Positions 7,095 through 16,821 of a DNA stretch of 42,006 bases are shown piece by piece. Made by a program: the position numbers and the translations under genes. The DNA comes from Candidatus Eisenbergiella merdipullorum (lineage in GTDB: Bacteria; Bacillota; Clostridia; Lachnospirales; Lachnospiraceae): the NCBI GenBank assembly GCA_019118445.1, contig DWYY01000066.1, positions 1 to 42,006 on the forward strand, written 5' to 3'. A model generated the notes under the pieces. That model was not told the DNA's origin. It was given only the letters and a program-made list of their open reading frames with translations, and made no database searches. Within the stretch, counting starts at the first letter, position 1, and every line of letters begins with the position of its first letter.

Positions 7095-8432
7095 ATGAAA
7101 ATACTGTTTGTTTCCCTCGGCTGCGACAAAAACCTGGTGGATACGGAAATGATGCTGGGCATGCTGGCAGAAAGGGGACATACCTTTACGGACGATGAAG
7201 CGGAGGCGGAGGCCGTGGTGGTCAATACCTGCTGCTTCATCGGGGACGCAAAGGAAGAGAGCGTGAACACGCTTCTGCAGATGGCGGAGCTGAAGAAGGA
7301 AGGGCGGATCCGGGTCCTGATCGCCGCGGGCTGTCTCGCGCAGCGCTACCGGGAGGAAATCCAGCAGGAGATCCCGGAGGTGGATGAGATACTCGGAACC
7401 ATGGCGATCGACAGCATTGCCGACGCCATCGACGAGGTGATGGAGGGACGGAAGAAAAATCACATCACGGAAGCCGACACAGCGATCGTATACGGAAAGA
7501 AGCGCAGCGTGACCACGGGCGGCCATTACGCCTATCTCAAGATCGCGGAGGGCTGTGACAAGCGCTGTACCTACTGCGTGATCCCAAAGGTTCGCGGCGG
7601 CTACCGCAGCGTACCTATGGAGGTTCTTGTAAAAGAAGCGGAAGAACTGGCAGAGGGCGGCGTGCGCGAGCTGATCCTGGTGGCGCAGGAAACCACTCTT
7701 TATGGGAAGGACCTGTACGGACACAAGGCGCTGCCGGAGCTTCTGGAAAAGCTCTGCCGGATTCCCGGTCTGTACTGGATCAGGCTCCTGTACTGCTATC
7801 CGGAGGAGATCACGCCGGAGCTGATCGACTGCATGAAAAGGGAGCCTAAGATCTGCCACTATCTGGATATGCCGGTCCAGCACGCATCGGACCGCATCCT
7901 GAAAAAAATGGGAAGAAGGACAAACCAGGAGGAGCTGCGGGAGCGCATCGCGCAGATCCGGGCTGCGATTCCCGATATCTGTCTGCGTACCACGCTGATC
8001 AGCGGCTTCCCCGGAGAGACCCAGGAGGATTTCGAGGAACTTTATAATTTCGTGGATGAGATGGAATTTGACCGGCTCGGCGTATTTCCCTATTCCAGGG
8101 AGGAAGGAACCCCGGCGGCGGAAATGCCGGACCAGGTTCCCGAAGAGGTGAAAGAGGCGCGCCGGGACGAGCTGATGGAGCTGCAGCAGGAGATCGCCTT
8201 TGAAAAGGCGGAGGCACAGAAGGGCAGGATGTTCATCGCCATGATCGAAGGAAAGGTGGAGGATGAGAACGCCTATGCGGCGAGGACCTACATGGATGCG
8301 CCCGGCGTGGACGGCCTGTTTTTCATCAACACATCAAAAGAGCTTCTGACCGGAGATTTTGTCAGGGCCCGAGTGACCGGGTCCTATGAATATGATTTGA
8401 TAGGAGAACTGGAAGATGAATTTACCGAATAA
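7095..8432 (+). CDS. rimO: Ribosomal protein S12 methylthiotransferase RimO
   Basis: A 445-residue MiaB-type radical SAM enzyme that adds a methylthio group to an Asp of ribosomal protein S12. The N-terminal UPF0004 domain starts KILFVSLGCDKNLVDTEMM, and NTCCFI and AGCLAQRY supply the second cluster's cysteines. The radical SAM motif GCDKRCTYC places the [4Fe-4S] cysteines at 154, 158 and 161. The TRAM region is at the C-terminus (RMFIAMIEGKVED onward). LGCDKN and the C-terminal pattern fit RimO rather than MiaB or MtaB. The start is ATG with only a weak AAAAAGA upstream. Its last 17 bases overlap pgsA. Confidence 0.93.
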   Translation: MKILFVSLGCDKNLVDTEMMLGMLAERGHTFTDDEAEAEAVVVNTCCFIGDAKEESVNTLLQMAELKKEGRIRVLIAAGCLAQRYREEIQQEIPEVDEILGTMAIDSIADAIDEVMEGRKKNHITEADTAIVYGKKRSVTTGGHYAYLKIAEGCDKRCTYCVIPKVRGGYRSVPMEVLVKEAEELAEGGVRELILVAQETTLYGKDLYGHKALPELLEKLCRIPGLYWIRLLYCYPEEITPELIDCMKREPKICHYLDMPVQHASDRILKKMGRRTNQEELRERIAQIRAAIPDICLRTTLISGFPGETQEDFEELYNFVDEMEFDRLGVFPYSREEGTPAAEMPDQVPEEVKEARRDELMELQQEIAFEKAEAQKGRMFIAMIEGKVEDENAYAARTYMDAPGVDGLFFINTSKELLTGDFVRARVTGSYEYDLIGELEDEFTE

Positions 8433-8952
8433 GCTGACCATACTCAGAATGATCATGATCGTTCCTTTCGTCGTGTTCATGCTGGCTCCCATTGGCGGGG
8501 CGGCAGGGAAATGGATCGCCCTCGCCCTGTTCGTGATCGCGAGCCTTACCGATCTTTTGGACGGAAAGATCGCAAGAAAATATAACCTGGTGACCACGTT
8601 CGGAAAATTTATGGATCCTCTGGCGGATAAGCTGCTGGTCTGCTCCGCCCTGATCTGTCTGGTGGAGATGGGCCGGATCCCGGCATGGATCGTCATCGTG
8701 ATCATCAGCCGGGAATTCATCATCAGCGGCTTCCGCCTGGTGGCTTCTGATAAAGGCGTGGTCATCGCGGCAAGCTGGTGGGGCAAGTTCAAGACCACGT
8801 TCCAGATGGTGATGATCATCCTGATGATCGCGGACATCGCCGCGCTGTCTGTCGTGACGCAGATCGTCATGTGGATCGCTCTGGTGCTGACCGTGGTATC
8901 CCTGATCGATTATCTGGCAAAAAACAAAGATGTGATGAAGGACCCTGAATAA
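8416..8952 (+). CDS. pgsA: CDP-diacylglycerol-glycerol-3-phosphate 3-phosphatidyltransferase
   Basis: A 178-residue integral membrane enzyme of the CDP-alcohol phosphatidyltransferase family. It makes phosphatidylglycerol-phosphate, the committed step to phosphatidylglycerol and cardiolipin. It begins MNLPNKLTILRM, the usual PgsA start, and carries the catalytic DG(x)2AR(x)8G(x)3D(x)3D motif as DLLDGKIARKYNLVTTFGKF followed by MDPLADK (about residues 47-75). Four to five hydrophobic segments are visible. The start lies within rimO, so the two are coupled, and cinA follows after 43 bases. Confidence 0.94.
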   Translation: MNLPNKLTILRMIMIVPFVVFMLAPIGGAAGKWIALALFVIASLTDLLDGKIARKYNLVTTFGKFMDPLADKLLVCSALICLVEMGRIPAWIVIVIISREFIISGFRLVASDKGVVIAASWWGKFKTTFQMVMIILMIADIAALSVVTQIVMWIALVLTVVSLIDYLAKNKDVMKDPE

Positions 8953-8995
8953 CAAAAAGATAAAAAGCACAGACAGTTAAGAATCGAGGCATATT

Positions 8996-10246
8996 ATGGT
9001 AGTGGAACTGATTTCGGTGGGGACCGAGCTTCTGCTCGGCAACATCGTGAACACCAATGCGGCCTGGCTTGCGGAGCAGTGTGCTGCGCTGGGCCTGTCC
9101 TGCTATTATCAGACGGTGGTGGGAGACAACGAAGAACGCCTTTCCGGGATCCTGGAAACAGGGCTGGGGCGTTCTGATGTGCTGATCCTTTCAGGCGGCC
9201 TCGGTCCCACCCAGGATGACCTGACGAAGGAGACAGCCGCCCGTGTATGCGGAAAACGCCTGGTGGAGGACGCCCATTCCCTCGCCCGGATCGAATCCTA
9301 TTTTAAGCAGCGGGGGCTGCATATGACGGACAATAACAGAAAACAGGCGCTGGTGCCGGAGGGCGCCATCGTGGTGGACAACGATAACGGGACGGCGCCG
9401 GGGATCATCCTGGAAAAGGACGGGAAGCGGATCATCCTCCTTCCTGGACCGCCCAATGAGCTGCTTCCCATGTTTGAAAAGAGCATCGCGCCGTATCTTC
9501 TGTCTCTGAATCCGGATGGGGCGGCGGTGATCTATTCCCGCACGGTGAAGATCTGCGGCCTGGGAGAAAGCGGGGTGGAAAGCCTGATCACCGACCTGGA
9601 AGCGCTGAAGAATCCTACAGTAGCGCCCTATGCCAAAACCGGAGAAGTACACCTGCGCGTGACGGCAAGGGCTGCGGATGAGAAAAGCGCGAAGAAGCTG
9701 GTGAAGCCCGTGGTGAAGGAGCTGGAAGACCGCTTCGGCAGGGCGGTTTATACGACCAAGAACGGGGTGACGCTGGAAGAGGCTGTGGCGAAGCTCCTGG
9801 AAAAGAACGGCCTGACGGCGGCGACGGTGGAGTCCTGTACCGGCGGCCTGCTTGCGGGCAGGCTGGTGAACGTGTCCGGGGTCTCCAAAGTGTTCAAGAC
9901 CGGGTTCGTGACCTATTCCAACAAGGCGAAGAGAAAGCTTGTCGGGGTAAGGAAGGAAACGCTGGAAAAATACGGAGCCGTGAGCCCGCAGACCGCGCAG
10001 GAAATGGCTGTCGGCGGAGCTAAGGCAGCGGGAGCGGACGTCGCGGTTTCCGTAACGGGGATCGCGGGACCTGACGGCGGAAGCGAGGAAAAACCTGTTG
10101 GACTGGTATATATGGCATGCTTTGTCCGCGGGAATGTATGGGTGGAAAAGTTCCGGTTTAACGGAAACCGGGCGAAGGTGCGGGAGTCTTCCGTAGCTGC
10201 TGCCCTGACATTGATGCGCAGATGTATTCTGGAAGTATTCAAATGA
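8996..10246 (+). CDS. cinA: CinA: competence/damage-inducible protein, NMN amidase
   Basis: A 416-residue two-domain CinA. The N-terminal MoCF-like domain (about 1-170) has ELISVGTELLLGNIVNTNAAWLAE and SGGLGPTQDDLTKE. The C-terminal PncC-type amidase domain (about 255-416) has the catalytic Ser in TVESCTGGLLAGRLV plus VTGIAGPDGGSEEKPVGLV. The amidase recycles nicotinamide mononucleotide and the first domain is an ADP-ribose pyrophosphatase in related proteins. In Gram-positives cinA is commonly near recA, and here recA lies 1.75 kb downstream, with one zinc-ribbon gene in between. The start has a weak GAGG. Confidence 0.94.
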   Translation: MVVELISVGTELLLGNIVNTNAAWLAEQCAALGLSCYYQTVVGDNEERLSGILETGLGRSDVLILSGGLGPTQDDLTKETAARVCGKRLVEDAHSLARIESYFKQRGLHMTDNNRKQALVPEGAIVVDNDNGTAPGIILEKDGKRIILLPGPPNELLPMFEKSIAPYLLSLNPDGAAVIYSRTVKICGLGESGVESLITDLEALKNPTVAPYAKTGEVHLRVTARAADEKSAKKLVKPVVKELEDRFGRAVYTTKNGVTLEEAVAKLLEKNGLTAATVESCTGGLLAGRLVNVSGVSKVFKTGFVTYSNKAKRKLVGVRKETLEKYGAVSPQTAQEMAVGGAKAAGADVAVSVTGIAGPDGGSEEKPVGLVYMACFVRGNVWVEKFRFNGNRAKVRESSVAAALTLMRRCILEVFK

Positions 10247-10279
10247 GACCGGCCAAAAGAGGCTGATGGAGGAATGACT

Positions 10280-11632
10280 ATGTACGACGCGCACGAGGAA
10301 GAATATGAGTTCTGTCCGAAATGCGGGGCATTGACAAAGAACGGTGTCTGCATGAGCTGCGGGTGGAGAAGTGAGAAAGCCGCCGAAGGCGGCGAGGGAG
10401 CCCAGGCTTCGGATGGCGAGGGAGCCTGGACTTCAGCTGGCCAGAGTGCCCGGACAGAGGCTGACCAGGGAACCCGGACTGCGGACGGTCCCCGGAGAGA
10501 CAGGGAAGACGGCGGAGATGGCGGTTTCTTCCGGCAGGACGGCGGTTCCTCCCGGCAGGACGACGGCCCGAATACATATGGAAACGGCTGGAACGGGAAT
10601 CCGAACAGGGGCAGCTACGGCCCGCAGGGAAGTGGTTACGGCCCGCAGGGGAACGGTTACGGCTGGAACGGGAACCCGAACGGACCCGGTTATGGCTCCT
10701 ATGGAACGGAGCGGGAAAAAGGAAATCAAGGAAAGGTTCTCGCCGCAGTGGTCATAACGGTTCTGGCCGTCCTGATCTGCATCACGATGGTGCTTGTTTT
10801 CTTCCTGGTAAAAAATTCTGTACGCACCGCTTCCATATTCCAAAACGGCAGACAGGACTCTTTTTCAGGCGTTTATCCGGACGGTGGAGACGGATCGGAC
10901 GGGTGGTTCGGTCAGCTTCCCTATGAATATGAAACGCCCCGTGAGACCGAGCCGGAGCCGGAGGAGGACTATGTGCCGAGCGCGGATGACGATTATTATG
11001 TGACGCTGGCAGATGCGGTCCGGGATGATCTGAGCTATTCTATCGAATGGGAAGAATATGACCTGAAGGACGATGAGACCGGAGCCACTGCTGTGGGCAG
11101 ATATCCGCAGCTCGTGGGCGGCAATATCCCGCAGAGGGATGAGCTGAATGAGCTCATTGAAACGGAGGCCACCTATTACAGCACTCTTTATGAGTATTAC
11201 AGAAGCTGGCAGGGCGATAATGTAGTCTATAATACGGAAAGCATGGGATATGTCACCTACATGGACGAAGAAAAGATCAGCATCGTTCTGGAAGAGTCTT
11301 ATGTGATGGATGCGGAGATCAGCATTTCCCTGTACAGCATCAATATCGATCTTATCAGCGGAGAGGTCATGGACAATGGAAGCCTGATCGAATATGACCA
11401 GCAGCTTGCCGAGGAGTTCCGCAGCCAGAGCGATCATCAGAATGGTCCTGTGGAGGCGGTGGACGGCATGGACGATGATCAGCTCATTGACTTCCTTTCC
11501 GACCAGGATACAAACATTGTTTTTTATACGCCGGTCGGCCTGGAAATCGGCTTTAATTATACCACCAGCGACAGCACCGGCTGGGTGACGGCCACCATCA
11601 AGGATTATGACCGTTATGTGACAAAATTCTGA
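10280..11632 (+). CDS. Zinc-ribbon, single-pass membrane protein with DUF3298-like outer domain
   Basis: A 450-residue protein of unknown role. A CPKCG...CMSCGW zinc ribbon lies at about residues 13-32. A low-complexity region follows (about 35-145) with acidic and Gly/Asn/Tyr-rich repeats such as GYGPQGNGYGWNGNPN, then one transmembrane segment at about 150-178. The 270-residue extracellular part has beta-strand patterning resembling DUF3298/DUF4163 proteins (RDELNELIETEATYYSTLYEYY; VGLEIGFNYTTSDSTGWV). The ATG at 10280 is preferred because GGAGG lies seven bases away; an ATG two codons earlier is one base from it. It stands alone between cinA and recA and is closed by a terminator. Envelope sensing is a guess. 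Confidence 0.75.
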   Translation: MYDAHEEEYEFCPKCGALTKNGVCMSCGWRSEKAAEGGEGAQASDGEGAWTSAGQSARTEADQGTRTADGPRRDREDGGDGGFFRQDGGSSRQDDGPNTYGNGWNGNPNRGSYGPQGSGYGPQGNGYGWNGNPNGPGYGSYGTEREKGNQGKVLAAVVITVLAVLICITMVLVFFLVKNSVRTASIFQNGRQDSFSGVYPDGGDGSDGWFGQLPYEYETPRETEPEPEEDYVPSADDDYYVTLADAVRDDLSYSIEWEEYDLKDDETGATAVGRYPQLVGGNIPQRDELNELIETEATYYSTLYEYYRSWQGDNVVYNTESMGYVTYMDEEKISIVLEESYVMDAEISISLYSINIDLISGEVMDNGSLIEYDQQLAEEFRSQSDHQNGPVEAVDGMDDDQLIDFLSDQDTNIVFYTPVGLEIGFNYTTSDSTGWVTATIKDYDRYVTKF

Positions 11633-11650
11633 CAGGCCAAAAGAGAGTAT

Positions 11651-11716
11651 GCTCCGGGCGGCTTTCTGATCACATTTTTCAGTGATCGGCAAAGGGCGGC
11701 CCGGGGTATTTTTAAT
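11651..11716 (+). terminator. Large hairpin terminator before recA
   Basis: CTCCGGGC near 11653 pairs with GCCCGGGG around 11698-11705, and TGATCAC/GTGATCG forms the inner stem. It is followed by T5 and T6 runs. It ends the zinc-ribbon gene's transcript. Confidence 0.7.
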
Positions 11717-11785
11717 TTTTTATGAAGTTGGAAAATCCGGTGGATTTGCGGGGGAGGATGTGTTAGAATAAAATGCATTCATTTT

Positions 11786-11809
11786 CCGGACCCGGGAAGA
11801 AGGGTCCGG
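11786..11809 (+). other. Small hairpin upstream of the recA promoter
   Basis: CCGGACCC (11786-11793) and GGGTCCGG (11802-11809) are perfect complements around an 8-base loop. No T-run follows. It lies 107 bases upstream of the recA -35 element, and its function is unknown. Confidence 0.6.
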
Positions 11810-11915
11810 TTTCGGGCATTTCGCCAGTTTTTCCGGGAAAACGGCGCTGTTTGGACTAAAAGAGCAGCAAAGCAAGCCATTCAGTAAAAGAAGCACTAAA
11901 ATCGGAGCCAGATAA

Positions 11916-11944
11916 TTGACAAATGGGAACAGATGTTTTAATAT
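11916..11944 (+). promoter_or_regulatory. recA promoter
   Basis: A perfect TTGACA (11916-11921), a 17-base spacer and TAATAT (11939-11944) lie 56 bases before the recA start. The SOS operator at 11951 covers the expected transcription start. Confidence 0.85.
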
Positions 11945-11950
11945 AAAAAA

Positions 11951-11962
11951 GAACATTTGTTC
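11951..11962 (+). promoter_or_regulatory. LexA (SOS) box of recA
   Basis: GAACATTTGTTC fits the Gram-positive LexA operator GAAC-N4-GTTC exactly and sits six bases after the -10 element, where bound LexA would block initiation. A second box with the same core lies in the prophage at 34,319. Confidence 0.88.
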
Positions 11963-11999
11963 TGCTTATGCCGCTTTCGGCGGCTGGAAAGAGGTAAGG

Positions 12000-13139
12000 A
12001 TGGAAAAAGAAGAAAAACTCAAGGCGCTGGATGCGGCGCTGGCACAGATTGAGAAGCAGTATGGTAAGGGAGCTGTGATGAAACTGGGAGATCCGGCTTC
12101 CCAGATGAACGTGGAGACCATTCCCACAGGTTCCCTCAGCCTGGATATCGCGCTGGGGCTCGGAGGTATTCCAAGAGGCAGGATCGTGGAGATATACGGG
12201 CCGGAATCCAGCGGTAAGACGACGGTGACGCTCCACATGATCGCTGAGGTGCAGAAGCGTGGAGGGATCGCGGGCTTTATCGATGCGGAGCATGCGCTGG
12301 ACCCTGTTTATGCGAAGAATATCGGCGTGGATATCGACAACTTGTATATTTCCCAGCCGGACAACGGCGAACAGGCGCTGGAGATCACGGAGACGATGGT
12401 CCGTTCCGGCGCGATCGATATCATCGTGGTGGATTCCGTGGCTGCGCTGGTGCCTAAGGCGGAGATCGACGGAGATATGGGTGATTCTCATGTGGGCCTG
12501 CAGGCCAGGCTGATGTCCCAGGCACTGCGCAAGCTGACCGCCGTGATCAGCAAGTCGAACTGCACGGTCATTTTCATCAACCAGCTGCGTGAGAAAGTCG
12601 GCGTTATGTTCGGAAATCCCGAGACTACCACTGGCGGCCGCGCCCTTAAATTCTATTCCACGATCCGGCTGGATGTGCGCAGGATCGAAGCTCTAAAGCA
12701 GGGAGGCGAAGTGGTTGGAAACCGCACGCGCGTTAAGGTTGTCAAGAATAAGATCGCGCCTCCGTTCAAGGAAGCGGAGTTCGATATCATGTTCGGAAAG
12801 GGAATTTCCAGAGAAGGGGATATCCTGGATCTTGCCGTGGGACTGAACATCATAAACAAGAGCGGGGCATGGTTTGCCTATGAAGGGAATAAGATCGGAC
12901 AGGGCCGTGAGAATGCGAAGGCCTTTCTCGCAGACCATCCGGAGATCTGTGACGAAGTGGAGAATAAAGTGAGAGAGCATTATTTCTCCAGGCCGCAGAC
13001 GGATCCGTCCGCTGAAAGGTCCGCAGATAAGTCTACAGAAAAGTCCGTGGAAAAGTCCACGGGAAAAACTGCGGAAGAGTCCGCTGCGCGCGGGCAGGCT
13101 TCCAAAGCGAAGCCTGAACAGGCAGAGGCAGGAAGATGA
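12000..13139 (+). CDS. recA: Recombinase RecA
   Basis: A 379-residue RecA: ATP-dependent strand-exchange filament protein and co-protease for LexA cleavage. The start [24 protein letters not shown] is standard, the Walker [10 protein letters not shown] is at residues 67-75, the Walker B region is [13 protein letters not shown], loop L1 has [16 protein letters not shown] and L2 has [22 protein letters not shown]. The last 45 residues form an unusual polar tail with repeated (S)xxKS units before a Lys/Ala/Glu-rich end. GAGGTAAGG precedes the ATG. Further upstream reading in frame lies within the promoter and operator and is not coding. recX overlaps its stop by four bases. Confidence 0.97.
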   Translation: MEKEEKLKALDAALAQIEKQYGKGAVMKLGDPASQMNVETIPTGSLSLDIALGLGGIPRGRIVEIYGPESSGKTTVTLHMIAEVQKRGGIAGFIDAEHALDPVYAKNIGVDIDNLYISQPDNGEQALEITETMVRSGAIDIIVVDSVAALVPKAEIDGDMGDSHVGLQARLMSQALRKLTAVISKSNCTVIFINQLREKVGVMFGNPETTTGGRALKFYSTIRLDVRRIEALKQGGEVVGNRTRVKVVKNKIAPPFKEAEFDIMFGKGISREGDILDLAVGLNIINKSGAWFAYEGNKIGQGRENAKAFLADHPEICDEVENKVREHYFSRPQTDPSAERSADKSTEKSVEKSTGKTAEESAARGQASKAKPEQAEAGR

Positions 13140-13786
13140 TAGTTACCAGTATCGTGCCGGAAAGCATTCAGAAGGGCATGTCGAAAGGCAGGATGAAATA
13201 CGCGGTCAGCATTGACGAAGAGTGCATGTTTGCGCTGTATAAGGGAGAGCTTTCCAGATACCGGATCAGGGAAGGGGAAGAACTTTCGGAGGAAACGTTT
13301 GACCAGATCATGCATACGCTTCTTCCAAAGCGCGCGAAGCTGCGCTGCATGAATCTTTTAAAAAGCCGGAATTATACCAGAAGACAGCTTGCGGAGAAGC
13401 TTCGTGAGGGGAAATATCCGGAATCCGTTATCGAAGAAGCGATTTCTTATGTGGAATCCTACGGCTATGTGGATGATGCCGCCTATGCCGAAAGCTATGT
13501 AGAGGATCAGATTGGGAAGAAGGGCCTCAGAAGGATCGAAGAGGAGCTTTTGAGAAAGGGCGTTGACCGCGGTCTGATCGAAGAAGCCGTCCGGAAGGTA
13601 CAGGAACGGGATGGCGCGCAGGAGGAGACAGCACTGATACGGAGCCTTCTTGAGAAGAAGCATTTTAGGCCGGAAACAGCGGATCTATCGGAAAAAAGGA
13701 GGATTCAGGCCTTCCTTTTCCGGAAAGGATTCACAGCAGAAGGAATCAGGAAAGCCATGCTGGAAGGATATGACAGCGATGCATGA
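13136..13786 (+). CDS. recX: Regulatory protein RecX
   Basis: A 216-residue RecX, the modulator of RecA filaments. It shows the three-helix repeats typical of the family: [22 protein letters not shown]...[31 protein letters not shown], then [26 protein letters not shown], then the C-terminal [16 protein letters not shown]. An N-terminal beta extension of about 65 residues ([18 protein letters not shown]) matches clostridial RecX. Its ATG overlaps the recA TGA (ATGA), showing tight coupling under the same SOS promoter. Confidence 0.93.
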   Translation: MIVTSIVPESIQKGMSKGRMKYAVSIDEECMFALYKGELSRYRIREGEELSEETFDQIMHTLLPKRAKLRCMNLLKSRNYTRRQLAEKLREGKYPESVIEEAISYVESYGYVDDAAYAESYVEDQIGKKGLRRIEEELLRKGVDRGLIEEAVRKVQERDGAQEETALIRSLLEKKHFRPETADLSEKRRIQAFLFRKGFTAEGIRKAMLEGYDSDA

Positions 13787-13809
13787 TGGACATAAATCTG
13801 TATTTGGGC

Positions 13810-13838
13810 TTGACATAGTACCTGTTATTTATTAAAAT
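13810..13838 (+). promoter_or_regulatory. Promoter of rny
   Basis: TTGACA (13810-13815), a 17-base spacer and TAAAAT (13833-13838) are followed by a 97-base AT-rich leader before the rny start. Confidence 0.8.
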
Positions 13839-13935
13839 TGTAGTGTTGTAAACGATTATAAGAATGTTTGTGAGTACATACATTCTATAACAGATATTCG
13901 TACAATGAAAATTAAATAAGGAGGTGCTCCTGTCT

Positions 13936-15483
13936 ATGCTTTATTGTTTGATAGCGGTAGCGGTCACATTGGTGATTTCTGTGCCGGTGACTTTCGTGGC
14001 GACTTCTGCATACAGGAAAAAGGAAACGGAAACGAAAATTGGAAACGCCGAGGATAAGGCCAGGGAGATCATCGATGACGCCCTGAAAACGGCTGAATCC
14101 AAAAAAAGGGAAGGCCTGCTGGAGGTGAAGGAAGAGTCCATTCGTGCCAAGAACGAACTGGATAAGGAGATCAAGGAACGCAGGGCTGAGGTGCAGCGTT
14201 TTGAAAGACGGGTCCAGCAGAAGGAGGAGAACGTGGACAAGAAGGCGGATGCCCTTGAGAAAAAGGAATCCGTGCTGACAGCCCGGGAAGGAGAACTTGC
14301 AAAGCAGAGATCAGAGATCGCGAAGCTGAACGAGCAGAGGATACAGGAACTGGAACGAATCTCAGGTTTAACCTCCGAACAGGCAAAAGATTACCTGTTG
14401 AAAATTGTTGAAGATGAAGTAAAGCATGAATCGGCCGTGATGATCAAGGATATGGAAACCAGGGCCAAAGAAGAGGCGGATAAGAAGGCGAAAGAGTATG
14501 TGGTGACGGCAATCCAGAGATGTGCCGCAGACCATGTTGCGGAAGCCACTATATCTGTCGTGCAGCTTCCTAACGATGAGATGAAGGGCAGGATCATCGG
14601 ACGTGAAGGCCGTAATATCAGGACGCTGGAGACTTTGACCGGCGTGGACCTGATCATTGACGATACGCCGGAAGCCGTGATCTTGTCTTCCTTCGATCCG
14701 ATCAGAAGGGAAGTCGCAAGGATCGCGCTTGAGAAACTGATCGTGGATGGCAGGATCCATCCCGCGAGAATCGAAGAGATGGTGGAAAAGGCGCAGAAGG
14801 AAGTCGAAGTAATGATAAAAGAGGAAGGGGAAGCCGCACTGCTGGAAGTGGGCGTGCATGGCGTTCATCCCGAACTCGTAAAGTTACTGGGAAAATTGAA
14901 GTTCAGGACGAGTTATGGACAGAATGCGCTGAAGCATTCCATAGAAGTGGCTCAGTTGTCCGGGCTTCTTGCAAGCGAGCTTGGATTGGATGTGAGGGTG
15001 GCGAAGCGTGCCGGCCTGCTGCATGATATTGGCAAGGCTGTGGATCACGAGATGGAAGGCTCCCACATTCAGCTCGGCGTTGAGCTTTGTAAAAAGTATA
15101 AGGAATCCGCTGTCGTCATTAACGCGGTGGAGTCCCATCACGGCGATACGGAGCCGACAAGTCTTATTTCCTGCATCGTGCAGGCGGCCGATACGATCTC
15201 GGCGGCAAGACCCGGTGCGAGAAGAGAGACGCTGGAGACTTATACCAGCAGGCTGTCGCAGTTGGAAGAAATCGCAAACAATTTCAAAGGTGTGGATAAA
15301 TCTTATGCCATTCAGGCGGGCAGAGAGATTCGTGTCATGGTAATTCCTGAACAGGTATCAGATGCGGATATGGTTCTGTTGGCACGTGATATTGCAAAGG
15401 CGATCGAAGCCGAATTGGAATATCCCGGACAGATCAAGGTCAATGTCATCAGAGAAAGCCGCGTTTCAGATTATGCAAAATAG
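13936..15483 (+). CDS. rny: Ribonuclease Y
   Basis: A 515-residue RNase Y, the membrane-anchored endoribonuclease that starts mRNA decay in Firmicutes. An N-terminal transmembrane helix (about 1-23) is followed by a long charged coiled coil (about 25-170), a KH RNA-binding domain ([21 protein letters not shown], about 210-232) and the HD domain with [12 protein letters not shown] near residue 363 and [19 protein letters not shown] precedes the ATG at 13936; a GTG four codons earlier is inside that site. Its own promoter and terminator make it monocistronic. Confidence 0.97.
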   Translation: MLYCLIAVAVTLVISVPVTFVATSAYRKKETETKIGNAEDKAREIIDDALKTAESKKREGLLEVKEESIRAKNELDKEIKERRAEVQRFERRVQQKEENVDKKADALEKKESVLTAREGELAKQRSEIAKLNEQRIQELERISGLTSEQAKDYLLKIVEDEVKHESAVMIKDMETRAKEEADKKAKEYVVTAIQRCAADHVAEATISVVQLPNDEMKGRIIGREGRNIRTLETLTGVDLIIDDTPEAVILSSFDPIRREVARIALEKLIVDGRIHPARIEEMVEKAQKEVEVMIKEEGEAALLEVGVHGVHPELVKLLGKLKFRTSYGQNALKHSIEVAQLSGLLASELGLDVRVAKRAGLLHDIGKAVDHEMEGSHIQLGVELCKKYKESAVVINAVESHHGDTEPTSLISCIVQAADTISAARPGARRETLETYTSRLSQLEEIANNFKGVDKSYAIQAGREIRVMVIPEQVSDADMVLLARDIAKAIEAELEYPGQIKVNVIRESRVSDYAK

Positions 15484-15492
15484 TCAGCCAGT

Positions 15493-15534
15493 AAAAGAGT
15501 TCTGCGGGCAGCGGTCTGCGGAACTCTTTTTTTA
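15493..15534 (+). terminator. Terminator after rny
   Basis: AAGAGTTC and GAACTCTT form the outer stem, with a GCGG/CTGC-type inner loop region, followed by T7. It is a textbook intrinsic terminator. Confidence 0.88.
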
Positions 15535-15573
15535 GCATGAAAACGTGCTTCAGAGCGCGGAAAGGAGGAAAAG

Positions 15574-16113
15574 ATGATGCCGGAAGAATTTAAAAGACTG
15601 AAAAGAGAGCTGGTATACAAAGGCGCCATTGTTGACTTTTATAAGGATACCATACAGGTGCCGAACGGGAATATTGTCAAATGGGATTTTATCAAACACC
15701 AGGGAGCTGCCGCCGTGGTCCCGGTCGGGGAGGACGGCAGGCTCCTGATGGTCAGGCAGTATCGGAACGCGCTGGACAGATATACACTGGAAATTCCTGC
15801 AGGAGGGCTGAACGGCGCAGATGAGCCGACCCGTGATGCGGCGGCGAGGGAACTGGAGGAAGAAACCGGATATAAGGCGGGAAAGCTGGAGTGGCTGATC
15901 ACGGTCCGGACTACGGTTGCTTTCTGCAATGAAAAGATCGATATTTATCTGGCAACGGATCTGTCCCGCGGACACCAGCATCTGGATGAGGATGAGTTCA
16001 TCCATGTGGAGGCTTATACTGTGCAGGAGCTGTGCGATAAGATCCTGTCGGGGGAAATTGAGGACTCCAAGACCATTGCTGCTGTCATGAGCTATAAGGC
16101 TAAATTCCTGTAA
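15574..16113 (+). CDS. Nudix hydrolase, ADP-ribose pyrophosphatase type
   Basis: A 179-residue Nudix enzyme. The Nudix box GX5EX7REUXEEXGU is seen as GGLNGADEPTRDAAARELEEETG at about residues 77-99. The IPAGG just before it, and the RQYRNAL and TPG-like regions, fit the NudF/ADP-ribose pyrophosphatase branch that splits ADP-ribose into AMP and ribose-5-phosphate. GGAGG precedes two adjacent ATG codons (15574 and 15577), and either could start. A hairpin after the stop (16111-16153; TAAAGGGA with TCCCTTTA) may act as a weak terminator before the next gene. Confidence 0.9.
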   Translation: MMPEEFKRLKRELVYKGAIVDFYKDTIQVPNGNIVKWDFIKHQGAAAVVPVGEDGRLLMVRQYRNALDRYTLEIPAGGLNGADEPTRDAAARELEEETGYKAGKLEWLITVRTTVAFCNEKIDIYLATDLSRGHQHLDEDEFIHVEAYTVQELCDKILSGEIEDSKTIAAVMSYKAKFL

Positions 16114-16153
16114 AGGGACTTGCCTAAGGCAGGAATAGTCATCTTCCCTTTAC
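16111..16153 (+). other. Inverted repeat after the Nudix gene
   Basis: TAAAGGGA at the stop codon pairs with TCCCTTTA, enclosing a smaller TGCCT/AGGCA hairpin. It lacks a T-run and may be a weak terminator or 3' stabiliser. Confidence 0.5.
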
Positions 16154-16203
16154 GCATATACTGAGAAAAAGCGCCTATGCGCGAAAAGGGCGGAGGGGAA
16201 ACA

Positions 16204-16821
16204 TTGCGGGAGTACGGGAAAAGAAAGGCGTGGAGAGCATGGTTCTCCGCGAAATTCGGCCAGCGTGCGTTCCTGATCTTTCTGGTGGGATTTCTGGCTG
16301 GACTGGCCCTTATTTATATCGGCCAGGACGGCCTGGTTCAGAATACCTCTTTTTTGGATCATGTGAGCCTGGAAGGGATCAGTGCCCTGGAGATCAACAG
16401 GAACGGCCTCCTGTTATACAGCCTGAGGCAGCGGCTGGTTCCGGCAGGCATTCTTGTGCTTGCGGCGGCAGCCGGGGTGGGAAGCGCGGCTGCCTGCCTC
16501 TTTCTTCTCTGGAGTGGCTTTTGTGCCGGCGCGCTGCTTTCGGTGCTTTCCCTCAGATATGGGATCCGCGGGATCCTCCTGTTCGCCGGAGGAATCCTCC
16601 CGCAGGCTGTCGTGCTGGTCCCTGCCTGCCTTCTGCTGTGCGGTTGGTGCGCTGCTTTCAGGAGGCCGCCAGCCTCCGACGGACGGCTGCCGGTGTTTTC
16701 TTTATCCGCCGATGCAGGAATCCTTTTTTTTATTCTGTGCCTCCTCTTATGCGGATGCGTTCTAGAGGGGTATGTAAACCCTTCCATCCTGAGCAGAGCG
16801 CTTTTGCTTTTCCAGACATGA
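16204..16821 (+). CDS. Stage II sporulation protein M-like membrane protein
   Basis: A 205-residue multi-pass membrane protein of the SpoIIM/DUF95 type. After a basic N-terminus it has a transmembrane helix (FLIFLVGFLAGLALIYIG), an outer segment with LLYSLRQRL, and then four further hydrophobic segments, including AAACLFLLWSGFCAGALLSVLSLRYGIRGILLF and a final helix near the C-terminus. SpoIIM in Bacillus belongs to the DMP machinery for engulfment. Family members in clostridia of this size are common, but the role here is inferred. The TTG at 16204 is chosen because GGAGG lies seven bases upstream; an in-frame ATG at 16177 lacks a good site. Confidence 0.72.
   Translation: MREYGKRKAWRAWFSAKFGQRAFLIFLVGFLAGLALIYIGQDGLVQNTSFLDHVSLEGISALEINRNGLLLYSLRQRLVPAGILVLAAAAGVGSAAACLFLLWSGFCAGALLSVLSLRYGIRGILLFAGGILPQAVVLVPACLLLCGWCAAFRRPPASDGRLPVFSLSADAGILFFILCLLLCGCVLEGYVNPSILSRALLLFQT

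Noticed and set aside
7999-8217. Proline-rich minus frame inside rimO
   Set aside because: Antisense shadow of rimO coding sequence.
11916-11999. N-terminal extension of RecA
   Set aside because: It includes the -35/-10 and SOS box; RecA starts at 12000 with GAGGTAAGG.
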